A DNA stretch of 64,000 nt from Nisaea nitritireducens (GTDB lineage Bacteria > Pseudomonadota > Alphaproteobacteria > Thalassobaculales > Thalassobaculaceae), in contig NZ_JACZFS010000047.1 in assembly GCF_014904795.1 (NCBI RefSeq), positions 105,844 through 169,843 on the forward strand. Direction: 5' to 3'. A program made the translations under genes and the position numbers. Under the pieces are notes generated by a model. That model was given only the letters and a program-made list of their open reading frames with translations. It made no database searches and was not told the DNA's origin. This document shows positions 1 to 9,318 of the stretch, one piece after another. The stretch's first letter is position 1; each line of letters begins with the position of its first letter.

Positions 1-568
1 CATGTCCGGCATCGATCGCCACCAGGACTTTCTCGTTTGCCCGGCGTTGAGGACGGGTCAGCAGGGGCGGGGCCGCCGGTTTGGGTGCGGTAAGAATGGG
101 GCGTCGCGCGGCCTGGGCCGCTGCCACGGATTTGGCCGATTCCGTAAGGAAGGCGGCCCGGGTCGTCGGCTTCAGGTCGAGCACGATGCGCGGGCCCTGA
201 TCGCCTTTGGCCGGAAGCGCAAAAGCAGCGGCGATCGAATAGGGTTGCGCGGTATCGATCACCACGCGTGATGTGCCGGGGCGGAACAGCCCGAAACGGA
301 AACCCTTGATTGCTTTGGGACGCCGGTCTTTCGGATGTGCGCCGCGGGAGAAGGTGACTTCGGGTAGATCGACAACCACCCGGTAAGGGTCCGCCAGGCT
401 GAAAACCTTGAAATCGAGCGGCCGGGAAACATCCATGACGAAACGGATCTTGTCGGGATGCTGGCCGATGCGGATATCTTCAACCGTTCCGTCGACGGCC
501 ATGGCTATTGGTGTGGCGCCGAGAATGCCAAACAGAACAAGCAGAAGTGTCGTGATCCGATTTTTCAT
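1..568 (-). CDS. amiC: N-acetylmuramoyl-L-alanine amidase, AMIN domain plus start of catalytic domain (3' end outside window)
   Basis: Reading leftwards from the ATG at 568, the frame stays open to the window edge (189 codons). It begins MKNRITTLLLVLFGILG, a signal peptide ending near an A-M-A site, then an AMIN domain (about residues 28-130; the stretch DKIRFVMDVSRPLDFKVF is typical). A Pro/Ala-rich linker follows, and the last readable residues, VAIDAGH, are the opening metal-site motif of Amidase_3. The product should be a periplasmic zinc amidase that cleaves septal peptidoglycan for daughter-cell separation, with AMIN targeting it to the septum. Most of the catalytic domain lies outside the window, so AmiB and AmiC cannot be told apart. 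It is divergent from rne. Confidence 0.85.
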   Translation of the reverse strand, partial: MKNRITTLLLVLFGILGATPIAMAVDGTVEDIRIGQHPDKIRFVMDVSRPLDFKVFSLADPYRVVVDLPEVTFSRGAHPKDRRPKAIKGFRFGLFRPGTSRVVIDTAQPYSIAAAFALPAKGDQGPRIVLDLKPTTRAAFLTESAKSVAAAQAARRPILTAPKPAAPPLLTRPQRRANEKVLVAIDAGH

Positions 569-1145
569 ATATGCACCGGTCCGCGCCCGCATATGCGTCC
601 ATGCCACAATCCTGACTATTTTTAACCATTGCCGATTCGCATTGCAATAAAATCTCTACGAATCAGTCTTTTGAACGGGACTTCTTGAGCGTAACTTTAA
701 TTTCTGCGAGGTTTGAAGGAAATCATTGTTCCGAAAATCCAAAGTGACTATGTTACGTGAGTGCCGGTCCGTAGCGGACAGCGCAGATTTCTGCCCCGTA
801 ACTTTCGGAAACGTTGTGCCGGGGCGCCCTAATGGCGCGGGAATGCGCCTACATTCTACACAACGGGACATGTTCCGATCGTGATCCACGCTGGTTCAAA
901 TCCGATTATTCCTACGCAGAGCCGCCTGACGGTTCCGTGTGGTGAGGTCGTGGACGAGCTCTTCAGAACGGATCGAATGAACAGGGTTCCTGCTATCGAA
1001 CAGAAACGCGGCGTTGGTGGCCATTGCGCTCCTGCCCCCGTTTCGCTCTCAGAGAACATGCCCGCGGACGCGGCGCCTGTACGCATCGGGAGACTGAATC
1101 CCGACGTACGGCGCGCGACACGCGTGGCCCAGGAGTCTACCTTTA
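569..1145. other. 577-nt divergent intergenic region, amidase / rne
   Basis: I see no convincing gene here. The amidase side carries a plausible promoter. The rne side is long enough for the extended, structured 5' UTR that governs rne autoregulation in enterobacteria. A small hairpin is visible (GTCCG-TAG-CGGAC, near 766-780), but I could not fix the rne promoter. A T-arm-like string near 890 does not belong to a foldable tRNA. Confidence 0.6.
619..647 (-). promoter_or_regulatory. candidate sigma-70 promoter for the amidase gene
   Basis: On the minus strand TTGCAA (647-642) is separated by 17 nt from TAAAAA (624-619), about 50 nt upstream of the amidase ATG. The spacing is ideal and the hexamers are moderate matches. 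This was read by eye and is not experimentally supported. Confidence 0.4.
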
Positions 1146-3812
1146 ATGTCAAAAAGCATGTTGATCGACGCCACACAGGCGGAAGAGACCCGAGTGGTCC
1201 TTCTGAGTGGCAATCGTGTCGAAGATTTCGACTTCGAGACAGAATCCCGAAAGCAGCTTAAGGGAAATATCTATCTCGCTCGGGTAACCCGGGTAGAGCC
1301 CTCCCTGCAGGCCGCTTTCGTGGAATATGGCGGGAACCGTCACGGCTTCCTCGCCTTCAGCGAAATCCATCCCGATTATTACCGGATCCCCGTCGAGGAC
1401 CGTGAAGCGCTGCTCGCCGAAGAGCGCGCGGAAGACGAGGTCGCGGCAGCTGCTGCGGCGGGCGAGGATGTCCCCGCTCCGACGCCGGAAGAGCGGGCAG
1501 AAGCCCGGGCCAGTCACGCGACCGGAGATGAAGACGAGGACGGCCCGCCGGCCCCGCCGCCGGAAAGCATTGGTGGCGATGATACGGACGGCGACGACGA
1601 TGATGTTCGTCCGCGGAAAAATATCAGCCGTCGTTACAAGATCCAAGAAGTCATCACCCGCCGCCAGATCATGCTGGTTCAGGTGGTCAAGGAAGAGCGC
1701 GGCAACAAAGGCGCGGCGCTCACCACGTACCTGTCCCTCGCCGGCCGCTATTGCGTGCTGATGCCGAACACCGCACGCGGTGGCGGGGTCTCCCGCAAGA
1801 TCACCAATATAGCGGACCGCAAGCGCCTGAAGCAGATCGTCGAGGGGCTGGAATTGCCCGAGGGCATGGCGGTGATCGTCCGTACGGCCGGCAGTCAGCG
1901 CACCAAGACCGAGATCAAGCGCGACTATGAATATCTGCTCCGGCTCTGGGACCAGATCCGCGAGAAGACACTGACCTCCTCAGCGCCGTGTCTGATTTAC
2001 GAGGAAGCCAACCTGATCAAGCGGTCGATCCGCGATCTCTATACCCGCGATATCGACGAGGTTCTGGTCGAGGGCGAGGACGGCTACCGGATCGCCAAGG
2101 ATTTCATGCGCACACTGGTGCCCAGCCATGCGAAGCGCGTGCAGCCCTACAAAGAACAGACGGTTCCGCTTTTCCACCGCTATCAGATCGAAGGCCAGCT
2201 CGACGCGATCCATAACCCGGTCGTGCAGCTGAAGTCCGGTGGCTATCTGGTGATGAGCCAGACCGAAGCGCTGGTCGCTGTCGATGTGAACTCCGGCCGC
2301 GCCACGCGGGAACGGAACATCGAGGAAACAGCGCTGAAGACGAACCTCGAGGCGGCGGACGAAGTCGCGCGCCAGCTCCGTCTGCGCGACATGGCCGGCC
2401 TCGTGGTCATCGATTTCATCGATATGGACGAGCCGCGCAACCAGCATGCCGTCGAACGGCGCATGAAGGATGCGATGAAGAACGACCGGGCGCGTATCCA
2501 GCTCGGCCGGATCAGTCATTTCGGTCTCATGGAACTGTCCCGTCAGCGGCTGCGCCCGAGCGTTTTCGAAGCGTCGACCCAGGTTTGCGTTCAGTGCGCC
2601 GGCAGTGGCCGTGTCCGCTCTACGGACTCGACGGCCCTGCATGTGCTGCGTGCGATCGAGGAAGAGGGCATCAAGCAGAAGGCCAGTGAAATAGCTGTCT
2701 TTGTGCCCTCCGAGGTAGGCTTCTATATCCTGAACAAGAAGCGCGATGCGCTGGCCACTATCGAGGAACGCTACGGTTTCCGGGTCTTCCTGGAAGCGGA
2801 TGACAGCCTTGTGCCGCCGGATATGCGTATTGAACGCATGCTGCCGAAGTCGGCCAGCGAGCGGATTGATCTCGCAGCCCCGATCGTCGCCCCGCACGTC
2901 GAGGAAGACGATGAAGAGGTCGAGATTGAAGCTGACGCCGAGGAGCAGGAGCGCGACGAAGAGCGTCGGCCCAAGCGCTCCCGCCGCCGTCGCCGCCGCG
3001 GTGGCGAAAAGCGCGCTGCGGAGCAGCAGGATCAGGGGGACAGTGTCTCCGAAGAAGCCAAAGACGCGGAACAGAGCGACGAAGAAAAAGCCGCTGCTGC
3101 TGATGGTGAGGCTGCTACCGGTGACGATGAGGACGGCAACAAGAAGCGCCGTCGTCGTGGCAAGCGCGGTGGCCGCCGCAGGTCCCGCCGTGGAAACGGT
3201 GAAGAGGGCGCCGCAGCGAACGAGAATGGCGAAGGTGTAGAGCAGACCGGCGCGGATGCGTCCGAAGGCCAGGACAGCCAGGTGGCGTCGTCCACCGAGC
3301 AGGGTGAACAGGCTGATGCTGTGACTCCTGAGGTGACCGAGGCTCCGGCCAAAGTCGAGGATGCCGCACCTGATGCCGTACCGGTTGAGGCTGCTGCGAG
3401 TGCTGAAGCCCCTGCCGTTGAGGAAGAAAAGCCGAAACGCAAACCGCGGGCCCGACGCAAGAAGGTTGTTGAGGCCGAAGCTGCTCCCGCTCCCGCGGCC
3501 GAAAGCGATGAGAAGGCTGAGAAGGCCGAAGAAAAGCCTGCAAAACCGCGTCGCCGTAGCCGGGCCAAGAAAGCTGTCGCGGCCGAGGCTGTTGATGAGG
3601 CGCCGAAAGAGGATGCCGCTCCGGTGAAAGAGACTCCGGCGGCTGCCGCTGAGGAAGTTTCTTCCGGGAACGGGTCTGACAAGATCGCTGAAACCGCTTC
3701 GCCAGAACCGGAAAAAGCGCCTGACGATGGCAACACGGTCGTCGATGTCGACAGTCCTGCCAAGGAAGGCAAGACACGCCGCGGTTGGTGGAACCGTCTG
3801 ATTCCGTCTTAA
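1146..3812 (+). CDS. rne: ribonuclease E/G family endoribonuclease (RNase E)
   Basis: 888 residues. RNase E makes the first cut in mRNA decay, processes rRNA and tRNA, and scaffolds the degradosome. The N-terminal S1 domain (about 36-190) is split by an Ala/Asp/Glu-rich insertion (about 85-160), as in alphaproteobacterial homologues. The magnesium-binding aspartates are D380 (AVDVNSGRATRE) and D423 (VVIDFIDMDEPRNQ), 43 apart as in E. coli D303/D346. The Zn-link cysteines are C481 and C484 (CVQCAGSG). The C-terminal third is low-complexity, alternating Glu/Ala-rich and Arg-rich blocks, and ends RRGWWNRLIPS. The GWW (880-882) resembles the motif that binds PNPase in Caulobacter RNase E. The start is the ATG that opens the conserved MSKSMLIDA. 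A terminator follows. Confidence 0.96.
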   Translation: MSKSMLIDATQAEETRVVLLSGNRVEDFDFETESRKQLKGNIYLARVTRVEPSLQAAFVEYGGNRHGFLAFSEIHPDYYRIPVEDREALLAEERAEDEVAAAAAAGEDVPAPTPEERAEARASHATGDEDEDGPPAPPPESIGGDDTDGDDDDVRPRKNISRRYKIQEVITRRQIMLVQVVKEERGNKGAALTTYLSLAGRYCVLMPNTARGGGVSRKITNIADRKRLKQIVEGLELPEGMAVIVRTAGSQRTKTEIKRDYEYLLRLWDQIREKTLTSSAPCLIYEEANLIKRSIRDLYTRDIDEVLVEGEDGYRIAKDFMRTLVPSHAKRVQPYKEQTVPLFHRYQIEGQLDAIHNPVVQLKSGGYLVMSQTEALVAVDVNSGRATRERNIEETALKTNLEAADEVARQLRLRDMAGLVVIDFIDMDEPRNQHAVERRMKDAMKNDRARIQLGRISHFGLMELSRQRLRPSVFEASTQVCVQCAGSGRVRSTDSTALHVLRAIEEEGIKQKASEIAVFVPSEVGFYILNKKRDALATIEERYGFRVFLEADDSLVPPDMRIERMLPKSASERIDLAAPIVAPHVEEDDEEVEIEADAEEQERDEERRPKRSRRRRRRGGEKRAAEQQDQGDSVSEEAKDAEQSDEEKAAAADGEAATGDDEDGNKKRRRRGKRGGRRRSRRGNGEEGAAANENGEGVEQTGADASEGQDSQVASSTEQGEQADAVTPEVTEAPAKVEDAAPDAVPVEAAASAEAPAVEEEKPKRKPRARRKKVVEAEAAPAPAAESDEKAEKAEEKPAKPRRRSRAKKAVAAEAVDEAPKEDAAPVKETPAAAAEEVSSGNGSDKIAETASPEPEKAPDDGNTVVDVDSPAKEGKTRRGWWNRLIPS

Positions 3813-3831
3813 GGCGGTAATCGAGATCACA

Positions 3832-3865
3832 AGAAAACGGGGCGCCTGACAGGCGCCCCGTTTTT
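3832..3865. terminator. bidirectional intrinsic terminator between rne and ksgA
   Basis: A perfect 10-bp stem, CGGGGCGCCT (3838-3847) pairing with AGGCGCCCCG (3851-3860) around a GAC loop. T5 follows on the plus strand and an A-rich run precedes it, so it can serve both convergent genes. Confidence 0.9.
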
Positions 3866-3881
3866 GTTTCTGAAAGAGACC

Positions 3882-4727
3882 TCAGTGCTGTGCGGCTACT
3901 GCGCGGGCAAGGGCGCAAAATTCCTCGACGGTCAGCGTCTCCGGACGGGCTGTCGGGTCGATTCCGATGGCTTCGAGGAATTCAGCGCCGCCATAGCTTT
4001 TGAGCGAGGCCCGCAGCATTTTCCGGCGTTGCGAGAATGCGGCGGCGGTGACCTGTTCGAGCAGATCCGGGTCCGCCTCGGCCAACGGCTTTGGACGCGG
4101 TTTCAGACGGACGACCTGTGAGGTGATCTTCGGTGCGGGCGTGAAGGCGCGCGGCGGAATGTCAAACAGGGGGAATACCTCTGCGCGCCACCGTGCGGCA
4201 ATGCTGAGCCGTCCATATTGCGGTGTGGACGGCGACGCCGAGATCCGCTCCGCTACTTCCTTCTGGAACATCAGGGTGAAGCTTTCGAACGCTTCGGCCC
4301 GCTTCAGCCAGCTCAGCAGCATCGGCGTGCCGACATTGTAGGGCAGGTTGGCAATCACCCGGCGCGGTGCATCTCCCAGAGTCGTGAGATCGATGTCCAT
4401 CGCGTCCGCTTCGATGATCTCCAGCCGTCCGTCCGCGGCATCCACGAGGTCTTGCAGGGCTTCGATAGCGCGACGGTCCCGCTCGATGGCAATGACCTTT
4501 CGGGCCCCTTCCAGCAGCAGCGCGCGGGTCAGCCCTCCCGGCCCCGGGCCGATTTCGATGCAGGTGCCTTCGGCCAGATTGCCCGCCGCTCGGGCAATGC
4601 GCCGGGTCAGGTTGAGATCGAAGAGGAAGTTCTGGCCGAGCGATTTACGGGCGGAAAGTTGGAAGCGGGCGATGATGTCTCGCAGTGGCGGCAAGGCTTC
4701 GACTGCTGCGATGACCGGATCAGTCAT
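3882..4727 (-). CDS. ksgA: 16S rRNA (adenine(1518)-N(6)/adenine(1519)-N(6))-dimethyltransferase
   Basis: 281 residues (RsmA/KsgA). It dimethylates two adjacent adenosines in helix 45 of 16S rRNA late in 30S assembly, and its loss gives kasugamycin resistance. Seen: GQNFLFD near the N terminus, the SAM-binding [14 protein letters not shown], acidic VIAIERD, and the catalytic [12 protein letters not shown] chose the ATG at 4727 ([17 protein letters not shown]) because the family starts just before this helix. The frame extends to 4778, but that part lies inside pdxA and looks non-homologous. With this start it overlaps the pdxA stop by 8 nt, implying translational coupling. It is the last gene of the lptF-lptG-lptD-surA-pdxA-ksgA order. 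Confidence 0.95.
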   Translation of the reverse strand: MTDPVIAAVEALPPLRDIIARFQLSARKSLGQNFLFDLNLTRRIARAAGNLAEGTCIEIGPGPGGLTRALLLEGARKVIAIERDRRAIEALQDLVDAADGRLEIIEADAMDIDLTTLGDAPRRVIANLPYNVGTPMLLSWLKRAEAFESFTLMFQKEVAERISASPSTPQYGRLSIAARWRAEVFPLFDIPPRAFTPAPKITSQVVRLKPRPKPLAEADPDLLEQVTAAAFSQRRKMLRASLKSYGGAEFLEAIGIDPTARPETLTVEEFCALARAVAAQH

Positions 4728-5748
4728 TATACATCTCCCGGGCGCGTGCCATGTCACCCGCCATGGCCAGAGCGGCAATCATGCTGTCCGCATGGGCGCG
4801 TCCCGTGCCGGCCAGCTGCAGCGCTGTCCCGTGGTCCGGCGAGGTTCGGATAAAGGGCAGGCCGAGCGTCACATTTACGCCGCCCCAGAAATCCAGGGTC
4901 TTGATCGGGATTAGTGCCTGGTCGTGATACATGCATATCGCCGCATCGTAGCTCTCGCGCGCTTCGGCATGGAACATGGTATCGGCGGACAAGGGGCCGA
5001 AGGCCGCGATGCCTTCGGCTTTAAGGGCTTCCACCGCAGGTGCGACGATATCCCTGTCCTCGGTTCCAATGGTGCCATCCTCGCCAGCATGCGGATTAAG
5101 CCCGGCGATGGCCAGCCGTGGGGACCTGCAACCGAAATCCCGCTTCAGGGCCTCGGCGGTGATTCGGCTCTTGGTGACGATCATCTCGGTTGTGAGGGTC
5201 TCCGGGACCTGTTTCAGCGGGATGTGAATTGTCACCGGAACAACACGGACCGCTGGCGCTGCGAGCATCATCACGGGTGTTATGTCCGGGCCTGCAAGCG
5301 CGGCCAGGAACTCTGTATGACCTGGATACTTGAAGCCCGCTTCGTACAGTACGCTTTTCTGGATCGGATTGGTCACCACGCCGGCGGATCGCCCTTCGGA
5401 GGTGAGCTGCACAGCGCGCTCAATCCCCGCGATGACCGCGCCGCCGTTTGCCGGGTCGAGTTTGCCGGGAACTGGCGGCGTGGAAAACGCGATAGGCAGA
5501 ACCGGGAGAGCTCGTTCGAAGACCCCAGCGGCGTCCTCGGGCTTGTCTATGGCCCGGACCGGTACATCCGCCCCGATCAGTCTTGCAAGCCTCTCCAGCC
5601 GCTCCGGATCATCCAGCAAGAAGAACGGGGAGAGGAGATTGCGGGCTGAGGACCAAGCCTTGAGGGTGATCTCCGCTCCAGTGCCTGCGGGCTCTCCGGG
5701 AGTGACCGCGAGAGGAAGGATGTCGGGGAGACTGGATTTCGTTGTCAC
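4720..5748 (-). CDS. pdxA: 4-hydroxythreonine-4-phosphate dehydrogenase
   Basis: 342 residues, full length. PdxA oxidises 4-phosphohydroxy-L-threonine with NAD(P)+ in the DXP-dependent pathway to pyridoxal phosphate. Visible family motifs are [12 protein letters not shown] at the N terminus, [16 protein letters not shown] and [12 protein letters not shown], the last supplying a metal-binding histidine. It begins 9 nt after the surA stop and overlaps ksgA. The surA-pdxA-ksgA order is widespread in proteobacteria and supports all three calls. Confidence 0.95.
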   Translation of the reverse strand: MTTKSSLPDILPLAVTPGEPAGTGAEITLKAWSSARNLLSPFFLLDDPERLERLARLIGADVPVRAIDKPEDAAGVFERALPVLPIAFSTPPVPGKLDPANGGAVIAGIERAVQLTSEGRSAGVVTNPIQKSVLYEAGFKYPGHTEFLAALAGPDITPVMMLAAPAVRVVPVTIHIPLKQVPETLTTEMIVTKSRITAEALKRDFGCRSPRLAIAGLNPHAGEDGTIGTEDRDIVAPAVEALKAEGIAAFGPLSADTMFHAEARESYDAAICMYHDQALIPIKTLDFWGGVNVTLGLPFIRTSPDHGTALQLAGTGRAHADSMIAALAMAGDMARAREMYND

Positions 5749-5757
5749 TGCCCCGGC

Positions 5758-7041
5758 CTAGATGCGGGTATCGATGAATGCGTCCCGGCGGATGTCGCGC
5801 AGATAGCGCTGGGCAAAGGTCTCGAACTTGATGGCCCTTAGCTGACCGGCGATTTCATCGCGGCCGGGGAGGTCGCTTTCCGGCTCTTCACGGGCGCAGA
5901 CCATGATGGTGCTGAACCCGCCGGGTAGCCGTACCGGTTTGGAGAGTTCTCCAGTCTTGAGATTGATAACGGCTTCACGAAGCAACGCCGACAATTGGCC
6001 GATTTCCAGAGTTCCGAGATCGGTTCCCGCCGGCGATTGGAGTTCGGCCGCAAGAGTGTCCATGTCCTCGCAGTTTTGCGCGGTTTCGGACACAGCTAAA
6101 GCGATGCTCTTCTGGCTGACTTCAGCTTCCGGGCTTGAGCCCGGCGGCACCGGTATGAAAACCTGTTTGAGAGTGACTTTGGCCTTTGCCGGATTGGCCT
6201 CGCTAAGGATACGCCGGTTCGTCAGCTGGATGATCTGATAGCCGAAAATCGTCTTGATCGGGTCGCTGATCTCGCCGGGCTGCAAGTTGTCGACAGCGGC
6301 TCCGACTTCGTCACCAAGCTGTTCTCTGGTGGTCCAGCCGATATCGCCGCCGGTTGCCGCCGTCGCGCCTTGGGAGAATTCACGCGCGATCGCATCGAAC
6401 TCAGCTCCGGACCGCAACTGATTGACCAGACGTTCCGCGACTTCCTCTTCATTGACGGAGGGATCGCTTGAATCGAGGAGGATTTCCCGGATCCGGAACT
6501 GGGGTTCGCCCCTGTTCCGCTCCAACCGGTTCAGAGCATCGTCAATTTCGTCGGTCGTGACTTCGACGGTACTTTGGAACCGCCGCCGCACCAGTTTCAC
6601 CCAAGCGATGTCGGCCCGCATCTGCTCCAGTACCGTTTCGCTTTGGATACCCTGGCTCCGAAGAGAGCTGTCGAACGATCCCGGCGCCAGCTTGTTCCGC
6701 TGCTCCATCGACCGCTTCGCGCGCTCAAGCTCATCGGGGCTGACATCGATTGAGAGCCGCTTGGCTTCCTGAAGCTTGAGCTTTTCATCGACGAGGCTGC
6801 GCAGGACTTGAGGCCAGATGCGCTGAAAGGTCTGGGCGTTGCGCGGCAGGTTAGAAACGGTGATGACCATCCGCACGCGGGCATCGAGATCCCGGACCGA
6901 AATGATGTCGTCATTGACAATGGCTGCGATCCTGAGCGCGTCCTGTGCCAGAACTTTCGTGCCGCCCAGGCCAGATGCACCGGCAGTGAGCACAAATGCC
7001 GTGAGGGCGATCCGCATCAGGGTCGGATAATGCCACTTCAT
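5758..7041 (-). CDS. surA: periplasmic chaperone / peptidyl-prolyl isomerase SurA
   Basis: About 427 residues from the ATG at 7041. The start gives MKWHYPTLMRIALTAFVLTAG and a cleavable signal peptide ending at VLA-Q. An in-frame start at 7065 would add eight residues. The SurA N-terminal chaperone region follows (IAAIVNDDIISVRDLDARVRMV). One clear parvulin domain lies at about residues 170-275 (FRIREILL, FDAIAREFSQG, GGDIGW, FGYQIIQL). A degenerate C-terminal region follows in place of a second parvulin copy. SurA escorts unfolded outer-membrane proteins to the BAM complex, and LptD is a major client, which fits the adjacent lptD gene. Confidence 0.93.
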   Translation of the reverse strand: MKWHYPTLMRIALTAFVLTAGASGLGGTKVLAQDALRIAAIVNDDIISVRDLDARVRMVITVSNLPRNAQTFQRIWPQVLRSLVDEKLKLQEAKRLSIDVSPDELERAKRSMEQRNKLAPGSFDSSLRSQGIQSETVLEQMRADIAWVKLVRRRFQSTVEVTTDEIDDALNRLERNRGEPQFRIREILLDSSDPSVNEEEVAERLVNQLRSGAEFDAIAREFSQGATAATGGDIGWTTREQLGDEVGAAVDNLQPGEISDPIKTIFGYQIIQLTNRRILSEANPAKAKVTLKQVFIPVPPGSSPEAEVSQKSIALAVSETAQNCEDMDTLAAELQSPAGTDLGTLEIGQLSALLREAVINLKTGELSKPVRLPGGFSTIMVCAREEPESDLPGRDEIAGQLRAIKFETFAQRYLRDIRRDAFIDTRI

Positions 7042-7098
7042 GAATCTCAATCCAGATCTCGCCATCTTGGTTCGATGTGTACCCGTGGTTCATATGCG

Positions 7099-9315
7099 TC
7101 AGTTGCTGGAGAAGCCGCCGAGATGTTTGAAGGCAATTCGCAACATGACGGTTTGTTCAGGTTCGATATCGTCGTCTTCCAGCTCGCTTCTTTCATAGAC
7201 AAGGCCGAATGTGAAGCACTCATCGGCATAAACCAGTCCCGATGATGCGATCAGGGTGCGGTTGGCGCCATCCGAGAAGTCCTGCACGATCCGCCCATTC
7301 GCACTCCAGAACTCGCTCAGTCTCAAGGAGCCGGAGATATCGAGCTGTTCCCTTTTCAGGAAACTGGTCTCACCCGCGATGTCGTCGGAATTGGTTTCGT
7401 CGTCAAGAAGCACATAGTCAGCATTGATCGAGAAGAGCGGATGCTGATAGCGCATGCCGATCTCGCTGCGGCGCGGGGTGAAGTCATCCTTGTCGAGCCG
7501 GAACCGTAACAGGACGTCGAGATCTTGGTTCGGACTGACATGCACCCGGCCGACATAGTCCGAAAGATCGTCATCCAGGCCCGATCCGGCCTCAAACGGG
7601 CCTTGCCCAAAGAACTGGTAACTCTGGCCGAATAGCAGGGTGGAGGAGCCGCCTCCATTGCCGTAGACGCCCGTCTTGAAGCCGTAGTCTACACGGCTGC
7701 CGCTGGTCACCAGATCGCTTCCGGTGAACCGGTTCATGCGAAACAGGTTGGTGTCGTCGAACAGGAATGACTGGCTGTCCTCGTTGGAAATCTCGTCCGG
7801 ATTGCCGCCATTGGGGGAGAGCACGAGATTGACGATCGGCTCGACGGTCTGGTGATAGTTTTCCCCGGCCCGGGCCAGCGGATAGCGCCAGTTCAGCCCG
7901 ACTTGGGGGAACAGCCGGCCGGTGTCTCCACCCTCGCCATTTTCAAGGTCGTCTGTCTGGTAGAAGTCGCTGTCGAGTGTCGCGGTCAGGGTGTAAATGT
8001 CGCCGGCTGGAGCGATATAGGGCAGGGACCAGCCGCTGCGTATAGCGATCTTTCTACTGTCCGCACCGGTCTCCCTGGTGAGCGACATGGCCGTTGCATC
8101 CAGTTGGAAACGTCCGCCTGCCGGGTCCGGTTCGCCAACAAAATTATATTCGAAAAGCGGTGCGACTGTCGGGGACTTGTCTCTGGAATCGCCCGGGTTG
8201 AGGCCCTGGAATTTGAGCGCTTGAACAGACGTGTAGTTGCGGCCTCTGAAGCCTTCGGCGTATGCCCGGGTGGTCAGGACTTCGCGGCTGTCGAGGCGAT
8301 AACGGCGCAGATATGTGCGGCCGCTGGATTGCTCGAGATCGAAGCCGCCACGCCATGTCCGGTCGAAATCGAAACGTCCTTCAAGATCGATGCTGCCTTC
8401 GGGATCCTGCTCGCCGGTCTCGATATTGTTGTCGCGTTGATCGAGAAGCCCTGCCGTGCCCTGAAAGTCGATGATCCCGTTGACGAACCGTTGCCGGTAT
8501 CTCGCCTTCAGTACCCCGCCGTCTTCGGAATAGACGATGGGCATGAGTTCCAGATCCTTGGACTCATCAATCACCTGGTAGTAGGGCTGGCCGTAGATGA
8601 AACCGAGCTCGTCCGAGGTTCCGATCAGAGGTGCGAGGAAGCCGCTGCGCCGATCCACCGTCGGATCCGGATGCGCCAGATAGGGAGTGTAGAGCACCGG
8701 GATGCCGAACATCTCCAGGGTCGCATCGCTATAGATGATGTCCTTGGCGACCTCGTCATGCACGATTTTCCGGGCCTTGATCTGCCAGAGTGGCGGCCGT
8801 GACGCGTCTTCCTTGCAGCTCTCGCAAGGTGTGAAGACGGCGCGTGACAAGATTTTGCGCTGATCGTCGGTGCGTGTTCCCCGGTTCGCGGCAAAACGAG
8901 AACCGTCCGTCATGCGGAGGCGAAGATTGTCGATGACGCCGGTCTTCAGTTCGTTTTGCAGCTCCGCATAATCACTGAAGATGACTTCTCCCGTCGGCTC
9001 CAGAAGGGAGATGTTGCCGGTGGCGATAACCGTATCTTCGCGCTGGTTGTAGGTGACGCTGTCAGCCAGCAGAACGCGCTCGTTCTGCGAGAGTTCAACA
9101 TTGCCGCGCGCGGTGATGGTCCCAAGCTTTTCGTCATGAACGAGTTCATCGGCAACCATCAACACCGGGCTCTCGTCGATGGAGAATTCCTGAGCGATTG
9201 CCGGGCCGGCCTTTGGAGCCTGCGCGCTAAAACAGACAGCGGCGACCAGGACATGCCAGCAGATGGTCCCGAGATGGCGGCGTGTCCGGTTCCAGAAACG
9301 AAGGCCCAGGATCAT
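7099..9315 (-). CDS. lptD: LPS-assembly outer membrane protein LptD
   Basis: 738 residues. LptD is the outer-membrane beta-barrel that inserts lipopolysaccharide into the outer leaflet. A signal region (to about residue 42) precedes an OstA/LptA-like beta-jellyroll domain (about 50-130, with LGTITARGNVEL and TVIATGNISL). The barrel follows (about 200-738), rich in alternating aromatic and polar strands and ending near an aromatic-containing strand. The C164-x2-C167 pair (TPCESCKED) and a C-terminal Cys (DECFTFGLVYE) are candidates for the inter-domain disulfides that LptD needs to mature. It starts 3 nt after the lptG stop, so lptF, lptG and lptD are co-transcribed. Confidence 0.95.
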   Translation of the reverse strand: MILGLRFWNRTRRHLGTICWHVLVAAVCFSAQAPKAGPAIAQEFSIDESPVLMVADELVHDEKLGTITARGNVELSQNERVLLADSVTYNQREDTVIATGNISLLEPTGEVIFSDYAELQNELKTGVIDNLRLRMTDGSRFAANRGTRTDDQRKILSRAVFTPCESCKEDASRPPLWQIKARKIVHDEVAKDIIYSDATLEMFGIPVLYTPYLAHPDPTVDRRSGFLAPLIGTSDELGFIYGQPYYQVIDESKDLELMPIVYSEDGGVLKARYRQRFVNGIIDFQGTAGLLDQRDNNIETGEQDPEGSIDLEGRFDFDRTWRGGFDLEQSSGRTYLRRYRLDSREVLTTRAYAEGFRGRNYTSVQALKFQGLNPGDSRDKSPTVAPLFEYNFVGEPDPAGGRFQLDATAMSLTRETGADSRKIAIRSGWSLPYIAPAGDIYTLTATLDSDFYQTDDLENGEGGDTGRLFPQVGLNWRYPLARAGENYHQTVEPIVNLVLSPNGGNPDEISNEDSQSFLFDDTNLFRMNRFTGSDLVTSGSRVDYGFKTGVYGNGGGSSTLLFGQSYQFFGQGPFEAGSGLDDDLSDYVGRVHVSPNQDLDVLLRFRLDKDDFTPRRSEIGMRYQHPLFSINADYVLLDDETNSDDIAGETSFLKREQLDISGSLRLSEFWSANGRIVQDFSDGANRTLIASSGLVYADECFTFGLVYERSELEDDDIEPEQTVMLRIAFKHLGGFSSN

Positions 9316-9318
9316 TGA

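Noticed and set aside
880..920. T-arm-like string GGTTCAAATCC suggesting a tRNA
   Set aside because: The flanks do not pair into T, anticodon or acceptor stems on either strand, so no tRNA can be folded.
1980..3830. 616-codon open frame antisense to rne
   Set aside because: It mirrors the repetitive GC-rich rne tail, has a composition unlike any protein family, and rne itself is unmistakable.
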